A stretch of DNA of 49,831 nt from Desulfoferrobacter suflitae (GCF_022603395.1 NZ_JAIBKA010000018.1:1-49831); one strand, 5' to 3'; shown: positions 7,776-16,991, counted from the first letter of the stretch. Notes: a model not told the origin generated them from the sequence alone. Program-made: numbers and translations.

Positions 7776-9957
7776 ATTATTGATCGGGGTTATTGCCCTC
7801 GTTCTCTCAAGTGGCCTACTCATTTCAATTTTGGTTACACAACGCTACAGTCGGAGTCTTTCCGACGCAATGGCCGCCCAGGCCAAATATCTGAGTGATG
7901 CGGTCGCCCATCAAGCCGCCGACCTCATTTTGACCAACGATCTGGTTGCCTTGCAGAAAATGCTCGACCAGCAACTCTCAAGCAACCCCGCGCTCTCTTA
8001 TCTCTTCGTGATTAAGGATGGGCAGGTGCTGGCCAGCACATTCAAAGGCGGCATACCCGCTGATCTCATCCCGGCAAATACGCCAGGTCCGGAGCTTGGA
8101 TCGCGCATGCAGCGGATCGCTTCAGAATCGGGAGATCATTATATCGATATAGCTCTTCCGATTTTCGAGGGCAAAGCCGGTACGTTGCGGCTGGGATTTT
8201 CTGAAGAGCCATATCGCCAACAGGTAAGCAGGCTGCGCGTACAGATGGCTTTGTTAACCGGTGTCGTGCTGTTATTGGCTTTGACCGGCTGTCTGCTTTT
8301 CGTAAAACAGATAACCGGTCCACTAACCGAGCTTTCTCGGGTTGTAGATAGAGTCGATCAAGGCGAGCTTGATGCGCGGGTAGAGTTGCGGGGAGAGGAT
8401 GAAGTGGCCGTTTTGGCTACTTCATTTAACCATATGGTGGGGCGCCTTCAAGTTTACACCACACGACTCGAAGAACAGACGCTGGAACTGGAGCGCGCAC
8501 ACAATCAGACCCGCACTGTTTGTGGGATGGTGCAAGAAATTGGCGCAAAACAGACTTTACAGGAAATCGGGACCTTCCTTGTCAAAAAGCTGAGTTCCAT
8601 TGTCACTTGCCGCGACATGCTTCTCATTGTACTCAATGAGACTAGTAACACGGTCTTTTTGTTGTCTGGAAATGACACGAAGGTCTTGAACGATCCGGAC
8701 TTCATTCAGAATATTTCGAGATTTCTTGAGGAATCGGACCATCGGGCTGAGCCGCAGTTCAGCAAGGAACCCATTCTGAATGAATTTTTTCTCACCGATG
8801 GTATGCACGATTCTCAGCGACAGGCTTTTCTTCCCCTTTTCCACCAGGGACAGCCCTTTGGCGGACTCTTCATGAATTGCTCGGGCAATCCTTCGTGCAG
8901 CGCCGATGAACTTAAAATGGTTGCCGTGATGTTGAACCAGTCAGCGCCGGTCATCAAAAGGGCCGTTCTTCATGAGGAGAAGATTCGTGACCTGCAGAGC
9001 CGTCTTGAGACGTCCGCCGAATTCCATGGCATTGTTGCAAAAGACCCCAAAATGCAGGTGATCTTTCGACTGATTGAGGACATTGCGCCCACGGATGCGA
9101 CTGTTCTGATTCAGGGTGAGAGCGGCACAGGCAAGGAACTGTTGGCCAGAGCCATCCACCAATTGAGCCCGAGACACAACAAGCCGTTTGTTGTCATTAA
9201 CTGTTCCGCATATCCGGCAAGTTTGCTCGAAAGCGAGCTTTTTGGACACGAGAAAGGCGCATTTACCGGCGCCATTCGCCTGAAACCGGGTCGTTTTGAA
9301 CTGGCCGACGGAGGCACGGTTTTTCTGGATGAAATCGGCGAAATTTCTTCATCTGCTCAGATCAAGCTGCTTCGAGTTCTGCAGACTCAGGAGTTCGAGC
9401 GCGTTGGAGGCGAGGAATCCATCACGGTGGATGTGCGTATATTGGCTGCGACCAACAAGGATTTACTGGATGAAGTCAAGAATGGTGAATTCCGTGAAGA
9501 TCTATATTATCGCCTCAGCGTAATTCCTGTCTTGCTGCCCGCACTGCACGAACGGCGCAGTGACATTCCACTTCTGGCCCGCCACTTCCTCCAATACTTC
9601 GCTGCCGCTCATGGTAAAAACATCGAATCATTTACCACTGAAGCTATGAGGTTTTTGTTGGCACACCCTTGGCCAGGCAATGTGCGAGAGCTGGAAAACA
9701 GTATCGAGCACGCCGTGGCGCTCGCCAAAGATGTTCATATCGAGCCGGGGGATTTGCCTGCTGTCATCCGGTCCAGTTACGCCGAATCGGTGCTGGGTAA
9801 CGAGAAGCCGCCCACCATTGCCGAACATGAAAGTGAACTTCTGAAAAGGGTTTTGGACGAATGCGGCTGGAACAAGAAAGAAGCCGCCCGCCGCCTCGGC
9901 ATCAGTCGTAACACCCTCTATAATAAAATAAGAAAATACGGCATCAAGCAAACCTGA
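7750..9957 (+). CDS. Membrane-anchored sigma-54 activator (dual TM, HAMP, GAF-like, AAA+, Fis HTH)
   Basis: The order in 735 residues is: TM segment (about 9-30), an extracytoplasmic domain of about 130 residues, TM segment (about 166-186), HAMP (about 187-240), GAF-like region (about 265-405), sigma-54 AAA+ domain (about 425-655) with Walker A GESGTGKE (456-463), the sigma-54 contact loop GAFTGA (503-508) and Walker B GTVFLDE (522-528), and a C-terminal Fis-type helix-turn-helix. There is no histidine kinase or receiver domain, so it looks like a one-component transmembrane enhancer-binding protein. It is translationally coupled to the PhnD-like lipoprotein. The consensus -24/-12 promoter 284 bp downstream is its obvious target. 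Confidence 0.93.
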   Translation: MRPKTLKSKLLIGVIALVLSSGLLISILVTQRYSRSLSDAMAAQAKYLSDAVAHQAADLILTNDLVALQKMLDQQLSSNPALSYLFVIKDGQVLASTFKGGIPADLIPANTPGPELGSRMQRIASESGDHYIDIALPIFEGKAGTLRLGFSEEPYRQQVSRLRVQMALLTGVVLLLALTGCLLFVKQITGPLTELSRVVDRVDQGELDARVELRGEDEVAVLATSFNHMVGRLQVYTTRLEEQTLELERAHNQTRTVCGMVQEIGAKQTLQEIGTFLVKKLSSIVTCRDMLLIVLNETSNTVFLLSGNDTKVLNDPDFIQNISRFLEESDHRAEPQFSKEPILNEFFLTDGMHDSQRQAFLPLFHQGQPFGGLFMNCSGNPSCSADELKMVAVMLNQSAPVIKRAVLHEEKIRDLQSRLETSAEFHGIVAKDPKMQVIFRLIEDIAPTDATVLIQGESGTGKELLARAIHQLSPRHNKPFVVINCSAYPASLLESELFGHEKGAFTGAIRLKPGRFELADGGTVFLDEIGEISSSAQIKLLRVLQTQEFERVGGEESITVDVRILAATNKDLLDEVKNGEFREDLYYRLSVIPVLLPALHERRSDIPLLARHFLQYFAAAHGKNIESFTTEAMRFLLAHPWPGNVRELENSIEHAVALAKDVHIEPGDLPAVIRSSYAESVLGNEKPPTIAEHESELLKRVLDECGWNKKEAARRLGISRNTLYNKIRKYGIKQT

Positions 9958-10091
9958 TCCGTGAACCCTGTTGGTGCGCTCCTCCTTCCGCACGGATGCG
10001 CGACCTGACCGTTGCGCGGAGATTGAGTCATCCTTTCGTCAGGCCTTCAAAATGACCAGTGCGTCCCGTGGCGTGTCATCCCCTCCTGTGC

Positions 10092-10112
10092 TGTGTCCTA
10101 ATTTTTAACACA
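10092..10112. promoter_or_regulatory. Candidate upstream activator site for the sigma-54 activator
   Basis: An inverted repeat TGTGT-N11-ACACA lies about 150 bp upstream of the -24/-12 promoter, the usual distance for an enhancer site bound by a Fis-type activator. The arms are only five bases, so it could occur by chance. Confidence 0.3.
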
Positions 10113-10240
10113 TTTAAGATCTCGCTATTATAGAATAAAAGCAAATAAGGAATAATCGTGTCTCTTATGAGGACACTTTTAACGGCGAAAGGATCCGCCA
10201 CGAGCACCTTCTATCCACACTTTCCAGGTGATTTCGGCTT

Positions 10241-10256
10241 TGGCACGCGAATTGCT
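10241..10256 (+). promoter_or_regulatory. Sigma-54 (-24/-12) promoter of the ttr-like operon
   Basis: TGGCACGCGAATTGCT fits the sigma-54 consensus (TGGCACG-N4-TTGCW), with GG at 10242-10243 and GC at 10254-10255, exactly ten bases apart. Transcription should begin near 10267, just before the AGGAGG at 10265-10270 and the receiver gene. It lies 284 bp after the sigma-54 activator gene and heads the reductase operon. Confidence 0.85.
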
Positions 10257-10308
10257 CACCAATCAGGAGGTAATTCAAACACATTGCTTGGCGTGCCCGG
10301 AGAGTCGC

Positions 10309-10710
10309 GTGGGAAAGAAAACATTCGAACCTGTCCTTGTTGTAAGTGGAAACCTTAAAGAATGCGAGCAAGTATGCAATGTGCTCAATGATTCCGGCTA
10401 TGAGGCGGTTACTGTAAATGCGGTGGAGCATATAGAAGAGAGTCTTCTAACAAATGGGGCGCGGGTGGTTTTTCTCGACCTCGATTCTTTTTCGGTCAAC
10501 AATCATTTTATCAAGATGTTCAGGAAGCGCAATCCCGAAGTTTGTATTTTTGTGATTTCCAGCCGCCTGCTTCATCCCGAATTGCAGGAGTCCATCAGCA
10601 CAGATATTTCAGCATGCCTGCGCAAACCGGTTGATTCGGAAGAAATGCTGTATCTGTTGCGCAGCATCATTAAAAAAGATCATGGTGCAAGGGATTCTCC
10701 TAAAATATGA
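10309..10710 (+). CDS. Single-domain response-regulator receiver protein
   Basis: A 133-residue receiver fold with no output domain: EPVLVVSGN at the start, a putative phospho-acceptor Asp in VVFLDLDSF, VISSR at the Thr/Ser position and the conserved Lys in LRKPVD. GTG at 10309 (GGAGA six bases before) is preferred; an earlier GTG at 10228 lies upstream of the predicted transcript start and cannot be used from the sigma-54 promoter. It is the first gene of the ttr-like operon. No kinase is coded nearby, so it may relay to a distant partner or act as a phosphate sink. The acidic pocket at the N-terminal end of the fold looks weak, so phosphorylation is uncertain. Confidence 0.7.
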   Translation: MGKKTFEPVLVVSGNLKECEQVCNVLNDSGYEAVTVNAVEHIEESLLTNGARVVFLDLDSFSVNNHFIKMFRKRNPEVCIFVISSRLLHPELQESISTDISACLRKPVDSEEMLYLLRSIIKKDHGARDSPKI

Positions 10711-10763
10711 GAAAATACTATGCAGTGGGGATCTCTGTAATCTTTCAACTGGAGGCTAATTCG

Positions 10764-11492
10764 ATGGAAAAATCCGGAAAAACTGTCAGTCGGCGCGAAT
10801 TTTTTCGGAAATTCGGCAAGCAAGTGGGTGGCGTGGGAGTCGGTGCTTTTCTTGTGCAAGTCGCGCGTCCGTCGCTTGCAGCGGCGAATTCCCTGAAGAA
10901 GTACGGCATGGTAATAGACACCAATCGCTGTATCGGCTGCCATGGCTGCACTATCGCCTGCATCAGCGAAAACAACGTGCCGGACGGCCATTACCGCAGT
11001 TGGGTGAAGATCATGAATAAGGGATCATACCCCAACGTGAGCACGCATTTTCTGCCGCGCCTCTGCAACAACTGCGAGGATGCTCCTTGTCTGAACCTGT
11101 GCCCGACCGGCGCCACCTACCGAACCCACGAAGACGGCGTGGTCCATGTTGATCGGCAGATCTGCGTGGGGTGTCGTATTTGTGTGGTTGCCTGCCCTTA
11201 CGGTTCGCGTTTTGTCAATCCCATCACGCACACCGCGGATAAGTGCGACTTCTGTTACCACCGCATCACTCGAGGGCTGCAACCGGCATGTGTGGATGCC
11301 TGTACGGGAAGGGCGCGTATTTTTGGCGACATGAACGATCCCGAAAGCGATGTTTCGCGTTACTTGGAGAATCATTCCACGCAGAGATTGCGCGCGGATT
11401 TGGATACTCGGCCGAAGGTCCATTACGTGAACGCTGACGAATATATTATGGGGCCTGACTACTCAAGGCTCCTGGCGGGGAGGTCCTCATGA
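10764..11492 (+). CDS. ttrB: TtrB-like electron-transfer subunit (four 4Fe-4S clusters, Tat signal)
   Basis: A 242-residue DMSO-reductase-type ferredoxin subunit. ATG at 10764 follows GGAGG by eight bases. A twin-arginine signal (SRREFFRKF, from residue 9) sends it across the membrane. Four cysteine sets are visible: CIGCHGCTIAC, CNNCEDAPCLNLC, CVGCRICVVAC and CDFCYHR...CVDAC, each fit for one cluster. It should carry electrons from the membrane NrfD-type subunit to the molybdenum subunit. The ttrC gene overlaps its stop by four bases (ATGA). Order B-C-A is that of enteric ttrBCA; PsrB/PhsB are the nearest alternatives. Confidence 0.85.
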   Translation: MEKSGKTVSRREFFRKFGKQVGGVGVGAFLVQVARPSLAAANSLKKYGMVIDTNRCIGCHGCTIACISENNVPDGHYRSWVKIMNKGSYPNVSTHFLPRLCNNCEDAPCLNLCPTGATYRTHEDGVVHVDRQICVGCRICVVACPYGSRFVNPITHTADKCDFCYHRITRGLQPACVDACTGRARIFGDMNDPESDVSRYLENHSTQRLRADLDTRPKVHYVNADEYIMGPDYSRLLAGRSS

Positions 11493-12655
11493 ACGAAAAT
11501 ATACAATACATCTACTTTATACAGCATGGCGTAGCCTTGGGCTACCTGATCGCCTGGTATCTGTGGTTAATCTCGTTGGCCGAGGGCACTCATATTGTTG
11601 CCCACCTTAGCTGGCTGTACTATCGCACTGAGGATTATCGGCCGTTGGAAAAGGTCGGGACCTTTCAGCCCTTTATCATTTTAGCTTTGGTGCCTCTTTT
11701 TTTAGTAGCAGACTTGGGGCACCCGGAGCGCTTCTACACCATGTTCTACAACTGGCACTGGACGTCCCCGGTCGCTTACGGCGTTTACATCATCACCTTG
11801 TGCATGATTTCCTACGCGATCCACGCCTATTACCTGTTTCGACCGGAATTGATCCATCGCGCCAGGCAGGAGGGACCGTTGCAGGGACTCTACCGGCTGG
11901 CGGTTTTCAACCAGGTGGAAAGCGGAGACATCAGAGAGATCAGAGATCGCCAGGAACGGGGTGAACGTTTCTGGGCGGGTGTGAGCCTGTTGTTCTCCTT
12001 TTTGGGCCTGATTTATTTGGGAATCCTTCTCTCCTCGTTCAAGGGCCGGGTGATGTGGCATTCTTCGGTGATGGTCTTTATCTTTTTCAGCTTTGGAGCC
12101 TGTTCGGGGTCGGCTTTTCTGATTTTGCTCACTCACCTGAAAAACGCCCTGGTTCACACGCCGCCAAAGGCGCTCGCCGAGCAGCAGCGCTACCTTGCCG
12201 AGTTCGGCATCATCCTTAAATATGCGCTGGTGGCGCAGGCAGGGGTCTTCTTTATCTACTTTGTGTTGCTGCAATACACCGGCATAGGCGGCAGGTTGGC
12301 CAGTAAGGTTTTCTTCACAGGCCCGCGTGCCTTCCAGTTCTGGTTTTTTCAGGTGGCCATCGGGCTCATCCTCCCTTTCGCTCTGATGCTCTATAAGAAG
12401 ATGCGGGAGAACGTGGTGGTCTCCTGCATCGCCGCTGTGGCGGCTATGGTCGGTACCCTGTTCGGCTGTGTGAATATATTCATCGGCGGACAGATGCTCC
12501 CCATGACCAGTTTCCGCTGGGAACATTTGGAGCCGGAACCGGGGAGGATGACCTTCGGCATCATTACCATGGTGCTCATGTTTGTGGTTTTCCTGGTCAC
12601 CTACAAAATTCTTCCTTATGAAAACATCGAAGTTCAGGAGGGAGTGTCCTCATGA
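11489..12655 (+). CDS. ttrC: TtrC/NrfD-like membrane quinol-oxidising subunit
   Basis: A 388-residue very hydrophobic protein with eight to ten membrane helices, matching the NrfD/PsrC/TtrC family. Its N-terminus (YLIAWYLWLISLAEGTHIVAHLS) and the LVADLGHPERFYTMFYNW motif are typical of that family, which hands quinol electrons to an iron-sulfur subunit on the periplasmic face. The start overlaps the ttrB stop and its stop overlaps the ttrA start, both as ATGA, so the three subunits are made together. TtrC of enterics is somewhat shorter. Confidence 0.85.
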   Translation: MNENIQYIYFIQHGVALGYLIAWYLWLISLAEGTHIVAHLSWLYYRTEDYRPLEKVGTFQPFIILALVPLFLVADLGHPERFYTMFYNWHWTSPVAYGVYIITLCMISYAIHAYYLFRPELIHRARQEGPLQGLYRLAVFNQVESGDIREIRDRQERGERFWAGVSLLFSFLGLIYLGILLSSFKGRVMWHSSVMVFIFFSFGACSGSAFLILLTHLKNALVHTPPKALAEQQRYLAEFGIILKYALVAQAGVFFIYFVLLQYTGIGGRLASKVFFTGPRAFQFWFFQVAIGLILPFALMLYKKMRENVVVSCIAAVAAMVGTLFGCVNIFIGGQMLPMTSFRWEHLEPEPGRMTFGIITMVLMFVVFLVTYKILPYENIEVQEGVSS

Positions 12656-15465
12656 GTGCAACCAGCAGAAGAAATTTTATCAAAGGAGCCATGGCGCTGT
12701 CCGGTTTATTGATGACCGGGGGGTGCATGAGTGAAAGTTCGCAGCCGAAGAATTGGATCAGCGGTGCGCCGGATCCCGATATGGTTGAAGGGGCCAAAGT
12801 GGTGCGCACGGTGTGCCTGGGCTGTCATAGCGCCTGCGGCCTACAGGTTAAAGCAAAGGATGGGGTGGCGGTAAAGATCGATGGCAATCCGTACCACCCA
12901 AACACACGGGAACCTCAGTTGCCCTACGCCACAGATCCTAAAGAAGCAGAAAATGTGAACGGTACAGTCTGCGCCAAGGGAGGGGCAACGTTGCAAACCA
13001 TGTACAACCCCTACCGTCTTCAGCATCCGTTGAAGAGGGTCGGACCGCGCGGCTCCGGCAAGTGGAAAACCATCACCTGGGAACAGGCCTACGGTGAGAT
13101 CATCGACGGCGGTGACCTGTTCGGCGAAGGTCATGTGGATGGACTGAAGGCCATTCGTAGTTTTGACCCCATCGATCCCGGGGCGCCAGAGCTCGGTCCC
13201 AAGGCGAATCAGCTCAGTTTTATGGCGGGTCGCATCGAGCACGGCCGCAAGGAATTCACCGACCGCTGGTTTGAAAATTGCTACGGCACGGTGAACCGGC
13301 GAAACGACCACACCTCCATATGCGAAACCTCGCACCACATCGGGCTCGATCTTTGTTTTAAAGGCAGCCACCACATCAAGCCTGACATCATGAGCGCCGA
13401 ATATATCATCTTTTTCGGTACCACTCCTTATGAAGCCAACTTCCCCATGCAGGCCCTGGCGCGAAAGCTCAATTATTTCCGCGAGCGCGGCGGCACCATG
13501 GTGATCGTCGACCCCAGGTTTTCCAATTCGGCGGCTAAGGCCGCCCGCTGGATCCCGATTCTGCCTGGAACCGATGCGGCCTTCGCTCTGGGTATGATGC
13601 GCTGGATGATGGAGAACGACCGGATAGACCTGGAGTATCTCTCTTTTCCCAACGCGAAAGCGGCCAAGCAGGGGGCCGGACATTTGACCTGGTCCAATGC
13701 CACTTGCCTGGTGCGCGACGACGACCGCAAGCTGTTAAAAGACGGCGACAACCTGCTGGTCATGTCGAACGGCAGCCTGGCATCGGCCGAGGAGGTCAAA
13801 AGCGCCGACTTGCTGGTCGATACGACGGTCGACGGAGTGAGGGTGCAAAGCGTCTACAAACTCCTCAGGGACCGTGTGATGGAGCGCACCATCCAGCAAT
13901 ACGCTGGGATCTGCGGGTTGGATGCCGCTGCTATCGAGCGCGAGGCGGATGACTTCACCTCGCATTCGCGAAAGGCCACGGCCGACTTCTACCGCGGTTC
14001 CGTGCAGCACACCAACGGCACCTACACCGCGCGCACCTTGGGAATACTTAATTTCCTCATCGGCAATATTTCCTGGCGTGGCGGATGCGAAGCGCACGGC
14101 GGAAGCCATTGGCACGAGTTGGGTGGAAAGCCGGGCAATCCCTATGACATCAAAGATAAAAAGAAAGAGTTCCTGCCAGGCAAAGTGAAGGCTTCGGGCG
14201 TGCACATCGATCGTCATAAGAACCGATATGAGGAGACCACCGAGTTCAAAAAGAACGGCTATCCGGCCAAGCGGCCCTGGTTTCCTTTTGCCTACAACCA
14301 CGTTTATCAGGAGGTTTTTCCCAGTATTGCCGCCCAGTACCCTTATCAAACCAAATGTTTGATCACCTATTGGAACAATGTGGTGTACTCCGCTCCCGCC
14401 GGCATTCGTCAGATCGAAGCAGTCAAGAACCCGAAAGTGTTGCCTCTGTTTGTTGCCATTGACATTGTTATGGGCGAAACCTCCTCCCTGGCCGATTACA
14501 TCCTGCCCTGTCGTCACTTTTTGGAGGACTACGGTACGCCGCATGTCGCCCCGACGATTCTCACGACCACCAGCGGTCTGCGCCAGCCGGTGGCCGAGCC
14601 CGCCTTTAAGGACACCAAGATGCTGGAGCAGATATTCATTGATATCGGTTTAAAGATGGGTTTGCCCGGCTTTGGCAAGGACGGACTCGGCCCCGGTCGA
14701 GACCTTGTTGAACCGTGGGATTGGTACAAGCTGCTGGTGGCTAATATTGCCTACGGCGACAAGGAAGGTGACTCCGTGCCGGGCGCCACCGAAGAAGAAA
14801 AAGTCCGCTACGTGGTGGAGCGTGGGGGGCGCTTCGAAGATTATAAGGATGCTTACAAAGGCCCTTACACCAAGCATGCCTACAAGGGCCCGTGTTTCAT
14901 TTACAATGAGGAACTGGCAACCAGTAGCGATTCAATGACCGGTGAGTTTTATGACGGCCTGCCCGTGTACGAGCCCGTCAAGGACTGCCTGGGGCGACCG
15001 GTGGAAAATATGGCGGCGGAGTATCCGTTCCACATCATCACCTATCACCCGGTTTATCACGCCCAGGCGCGCACCGCCGCAAGCCCCTGGCTGATGGGGG
15101 TCACCCCCGAAGAAGTAATCCAGATCAACGCAGGCGATGCCGAACACCTCGGGATCAAGCACGGAGATATGGTGCGCGTGTATTCTGAGAGCAACAAGGA
15201 CGGAGTGCGCGGCAAAGCCTGGGTGATGGAGGCGATTCGGCCCGGCATCATCTGCATCCCGCATTCGCTCGGGCATTGGCAATATAGCAGCAAGTCCTTC
15301 GAGCTGGACGACAAACCGACCGGATCGGCCTCCTGGATAGGCCGCGGCTGTTCGGCCAACCCCGTAATGCTACTCGACCCCCACCTCAAGGATGTCTGTT
15401 TGCAGGACCCCATCGGAGGCAGTTCCTCTTTCTACGATACTCGGGTCGCGGTGGAAAAGGTGTAG
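12652..15465 (+). CDS. ttrA: TtrA-like molybdopterin oxidoreductase (tetrathionate-reductase family)
   Basis: A 937-residue periplasmic molybdopterin enzyme. A twin-arginine signal (SRRNFIKG, 5-12) and LLMTGGC suggest a Tat-exported, possibly lipid-anchored protein. The 4Fe-4S ligands are Cys55, Cys58, Cys62 and Cys107. A segment at 154-165, GDLFGEGHVDGL, and the following LGPKANQL are, from memory, nearly identical to Salmonella TtrA. This separates it from PsrA, PhsA and ArrA. Cys224 in TSICETSHH is the likely molybdenum ligand. The family reduces tetrathionate to thiosulfate, but related members act on other sulfur or arsenic species, so the substrate is inferred. Confidence 0.87.
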   Translation: MSATSRRNFIKGAMALSGLLMTGGCMSESSQPKNWISGAPDPDMVEGAKVVRTVCLGCHSACGLQVKAKDGVAVKIDGNPYHPNTREPQLPYATDPKEAENVNGTVCAKGGATLQTMYNPYRLQHPLKRVGPRGSGKWKTITWEQAYGEIIDGGDLFGEGHVDGLKAIRSFDPIDPGAPELGPKANQLSFMAGRIEHGRKEFTDRWFENCYGTVNRRNDHTSICETSHHIGLDLCFKGSHHIKPDIMSAEYIIFFGTTPYEANFPMQALARKLNYFRERGGTMVIVDPRFSNSAAKAARWIPILPGTDAAFALGMMRWMMENDRIDLEYLSFPNAKAAKQGAGHLTWSNATCLVRDDDRKLLKDGDNLLVMSNGSLASAEEVKSADLLVDTTVDGVRVQSVYKLLRDRVMERTIQQYAGICGLDAAAIEREADDFTSHSRKATADFYRGSVQHTNGTYTARTLGILNFLIGNISWRGGCEAHGGSHWHELGGKPGNPYDIKDKKKEFLPGKVKASGVHIDRHKNRYEETTEFKKNGYPAKRPWFPFAYNHVYQEVFPSIAAQYPYQTKCLITYWNNVVYSAPAGIRQIEAVKNPKVLPLFVAIDIVMGETSSLADYILPCRHFLEDYGTPHVAPTILTTTSGLRQPVAEPAFKDTKMLEQIFIDIGLKMGLPGFGKDGLGPGRDLVEPWDWYKLLVANIAYGDKEGDSVPGATEEEKVRYVVERGGRFEDYKDAYKGPYTKHAYKGPCFIYNEELATSSDSMTGEFYDGLPVYEPVKDCLGRPVENMAAEYPFHIITYHPVYHAQARTAASPWLMGVTPEEVIQINAGDAEHLGIKHGDMVRVYSESNKDGVRGKAWVMEAIRPGIICIPHSLGHWQYSSKSFELDDKPTGSASWIGRGCSANPVMLLDPHLKDVCLQDPIGGSSSFYDTRVAVEKV

Positions 15466-15476
15466 GGAGGTTTAAG

Positions 15477-16169
15477 ATGAAGCACGAGATCGCAGAAGCT
15501 GCTGCAATGGAAAGAGCAAGGGCGCGCCTGTATACTTTTTTTTCGGACCTGCTGCTCAATCCGCCAACCGCGGAACGATTGGACAAGTTATTTACCGTCG
15601 CTGGGGAAACGGCCATGGAGATGCTTTTTCCCGGCCATCCTGACGTTGAGACGTTCAAACAGATCAGTTGGCGGCATCGCTTCGGCCGGCGGCAGGATCA
15701 GGATTTCTTGCTGGATTATGAAGCGCTGTTTCGAGTCCCGGGAGAAAGCTACGTGCACCCCTTCGAATCGGTCTATCGGCAACACGATGATCCCCATGCC
15801 AAGGGTGGCAAAGCCGCTTTATGGGGCCGCGAAGCACGAGAGGTGGCGCAACTTTACAAGGATGAGGGGTTGCAGCCACGCGAGCACTTTGACGGGCTGC
15901 CCGACCATTTGGGAGTGGAACTTGAATTTGTAGCTTTTCTCAGCTGCAAATGTGCCGCTGCAATGGAGTGCGGAGATCAAGACAAAGCCCAAGGCTTCTA
16001 TGCAAAAAGGGCCGCCTTCCTTGCAGAGCACCTGCTGGCGTGGAGTGGAAAGTGTCTCACACGAGTCGGACAAAATGCAAGTACGCCATTTTACGCCGCT
16101 CTGGCAGCTCTGCTTAAGAGCTTTTTGGAAGACGAGAAATACCAGATGTTGGAAGCAGCGAATTTCTAA
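15477..16169 (+). CDS. TorD-family chaperone for the molybdoenzyme
   Basis: A 230-residue all-helical protein of the TorD/DmsD/NarJ family, which binds the Tat signal of a molybdoenzyme and holds it until the cofactor is inserted. Features: ARLYTFFSDLLLNPP at the start, DYEALFRVPGESYVHPFESVYR (the family's P-x-x-S-x-Y area) and DHLGVELEFVAFLS. ATG at 15477 lies behind GGGAGG, 11 bases after ttrA. Its place right after the catalytic subunit says TtrA is its client. Confidence 0.85.
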   Translation: MKHEIAEAAAMERARARLYTFFSDLLLNPPTAERLDKLFTVAGETAMEMLFPGHPDVETFKQISWRHRFGRRQDQDFLLDYEALFRVPGESYVHPFESVYRQHDDPHAKGGKAALWGREAREVAQLYKDEGLQPREHFDGLPDHLGVELEFVAFLSCKCAAAMECGDQDKAQGFYAKRAAFLAEHLLAWSGKCLTRVGQNASTPFYAALAALLKSFLEDEKYQMLEAANF

Positions 16170-16193
16170 AGGGGAGATGCGGGAGAACAACCC

Positions 16194-16883
16194 ATGAAGG
16201 ATTTTGAGGCCCTTCTGGCAGAATCGGCGACGGCGCACGGGCACCTGTGCCCCGGCCAGGTGGTGGGGGTGCGCATGGCCATGCTGGGCTGCCGGCTGAT
16301 CGGGCTGGATGATCCAGCCAGCAGGGAACAGATCAAAAAACTCGTGGTCTATGTGGAAATGGATCGGTGTACCGCTGATGCCGTGGCGCACGTGACCGGA
16401 GCCAAATTGGGCAGACGCTCGCTCAAGTTCATGGACTACGGCATCATGGCTGCAACATTCGTTCATCTGGAAACCGGTAAGGCCTACCGGGTGCTTTCCA
16501 CCGAGGAAGCCCGCGATCTGGCGCCGCTGTTTGCGCCGGAAGTCGCCGGTAAATATCCACAGCAGCTGGCTGCCTACAAGCGCATGCCGGACAGCGTGCT
16601 GTTTCGGGTGCAGCAGGTGCGTGTCAAGATGAGTGAACTGGACCTGCCAGGCCCCACCCGTAGAAAAGTCGTCTGTGCAAGATGCGGCCAGGTGGTTCGC
16701 GATGGTCGAGAAGTCATGGAGGGCGGTGTTCCCCTTTGCGTGCCTTGCGGCCGGGGAGCATATTTTGAGGAGATTCGTGAAATCACCTTGGAAGAAATTA
16801 ACCAGCCGTCGACTCTTCAATCCACGCCTCAATCGAGGGCGTGGGTGCCGCCTGCGACATCCGCCGGAGCGACTTCCCGCTAA
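16194..16883 (+). CDS. FmdE-family protein with C-terminal zinc finger
   Basis: 229 residues. The FmdE domain (1-130) shows AHGHLCPGQVVGVRMA and MDRCTADAVAHVTGAKLG with the conserved His/Cys metal ligands. A TraR/DksA-like zinc ribbon follows (CARCGQ...GVPLCVPCG, about 160-185). FmdE proteins accompany formylmethanofuran dehydrogenase in methanogens but occur widely beside molybdenum and tungsten enzymes in anaerobes, where a role in cofactor supply or maturation is suspected. The last 25 residues (many Ser/Pro/Ala) look untypical and may be a read-through tail. Probably the same operon. Confidence 0.8.
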   Translation: MKDFEALLAESATAHGHLCPGQVVGVRMAMLGCRLIGLDDPASREQIKKLVVYVEMDRCTADAVAHVTGAKLGRRSLKFMDYGIMAATFVHLETGKAYRVLSTEEARDLAPLFAPEVAGKYPQQLAAYKRMPDSVLFRVQQVRVKMSELDLPGPTRRKVVCARCGQVVRDGREVMEGGVPLCVPCGRGAYFEEIREITLEEINQPSTLQSTPQSRAWVPPATSAGATSR

Positions 16884-16991
16884 ATCTCGGGGAACCAACG
16901 CAAAGCCGACGCGGCTACGGCCCGCACGGAATTTCCGTTGTGAAGAGTTCAGCACCGCAGTGAACCAAAGGAAAGTCGCAAGGAGAACAAG

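Noticed and set aside
12652-15465. Respiratory arsenate reductase (ArrA), suggested by the arsenic genes 25 kb away
   Set aside because: The GDLFGEGHVDGL segment and the B-C-A gene order with an NrfD subunit point to the TtrA group; the arsenic genes are in a separate island.
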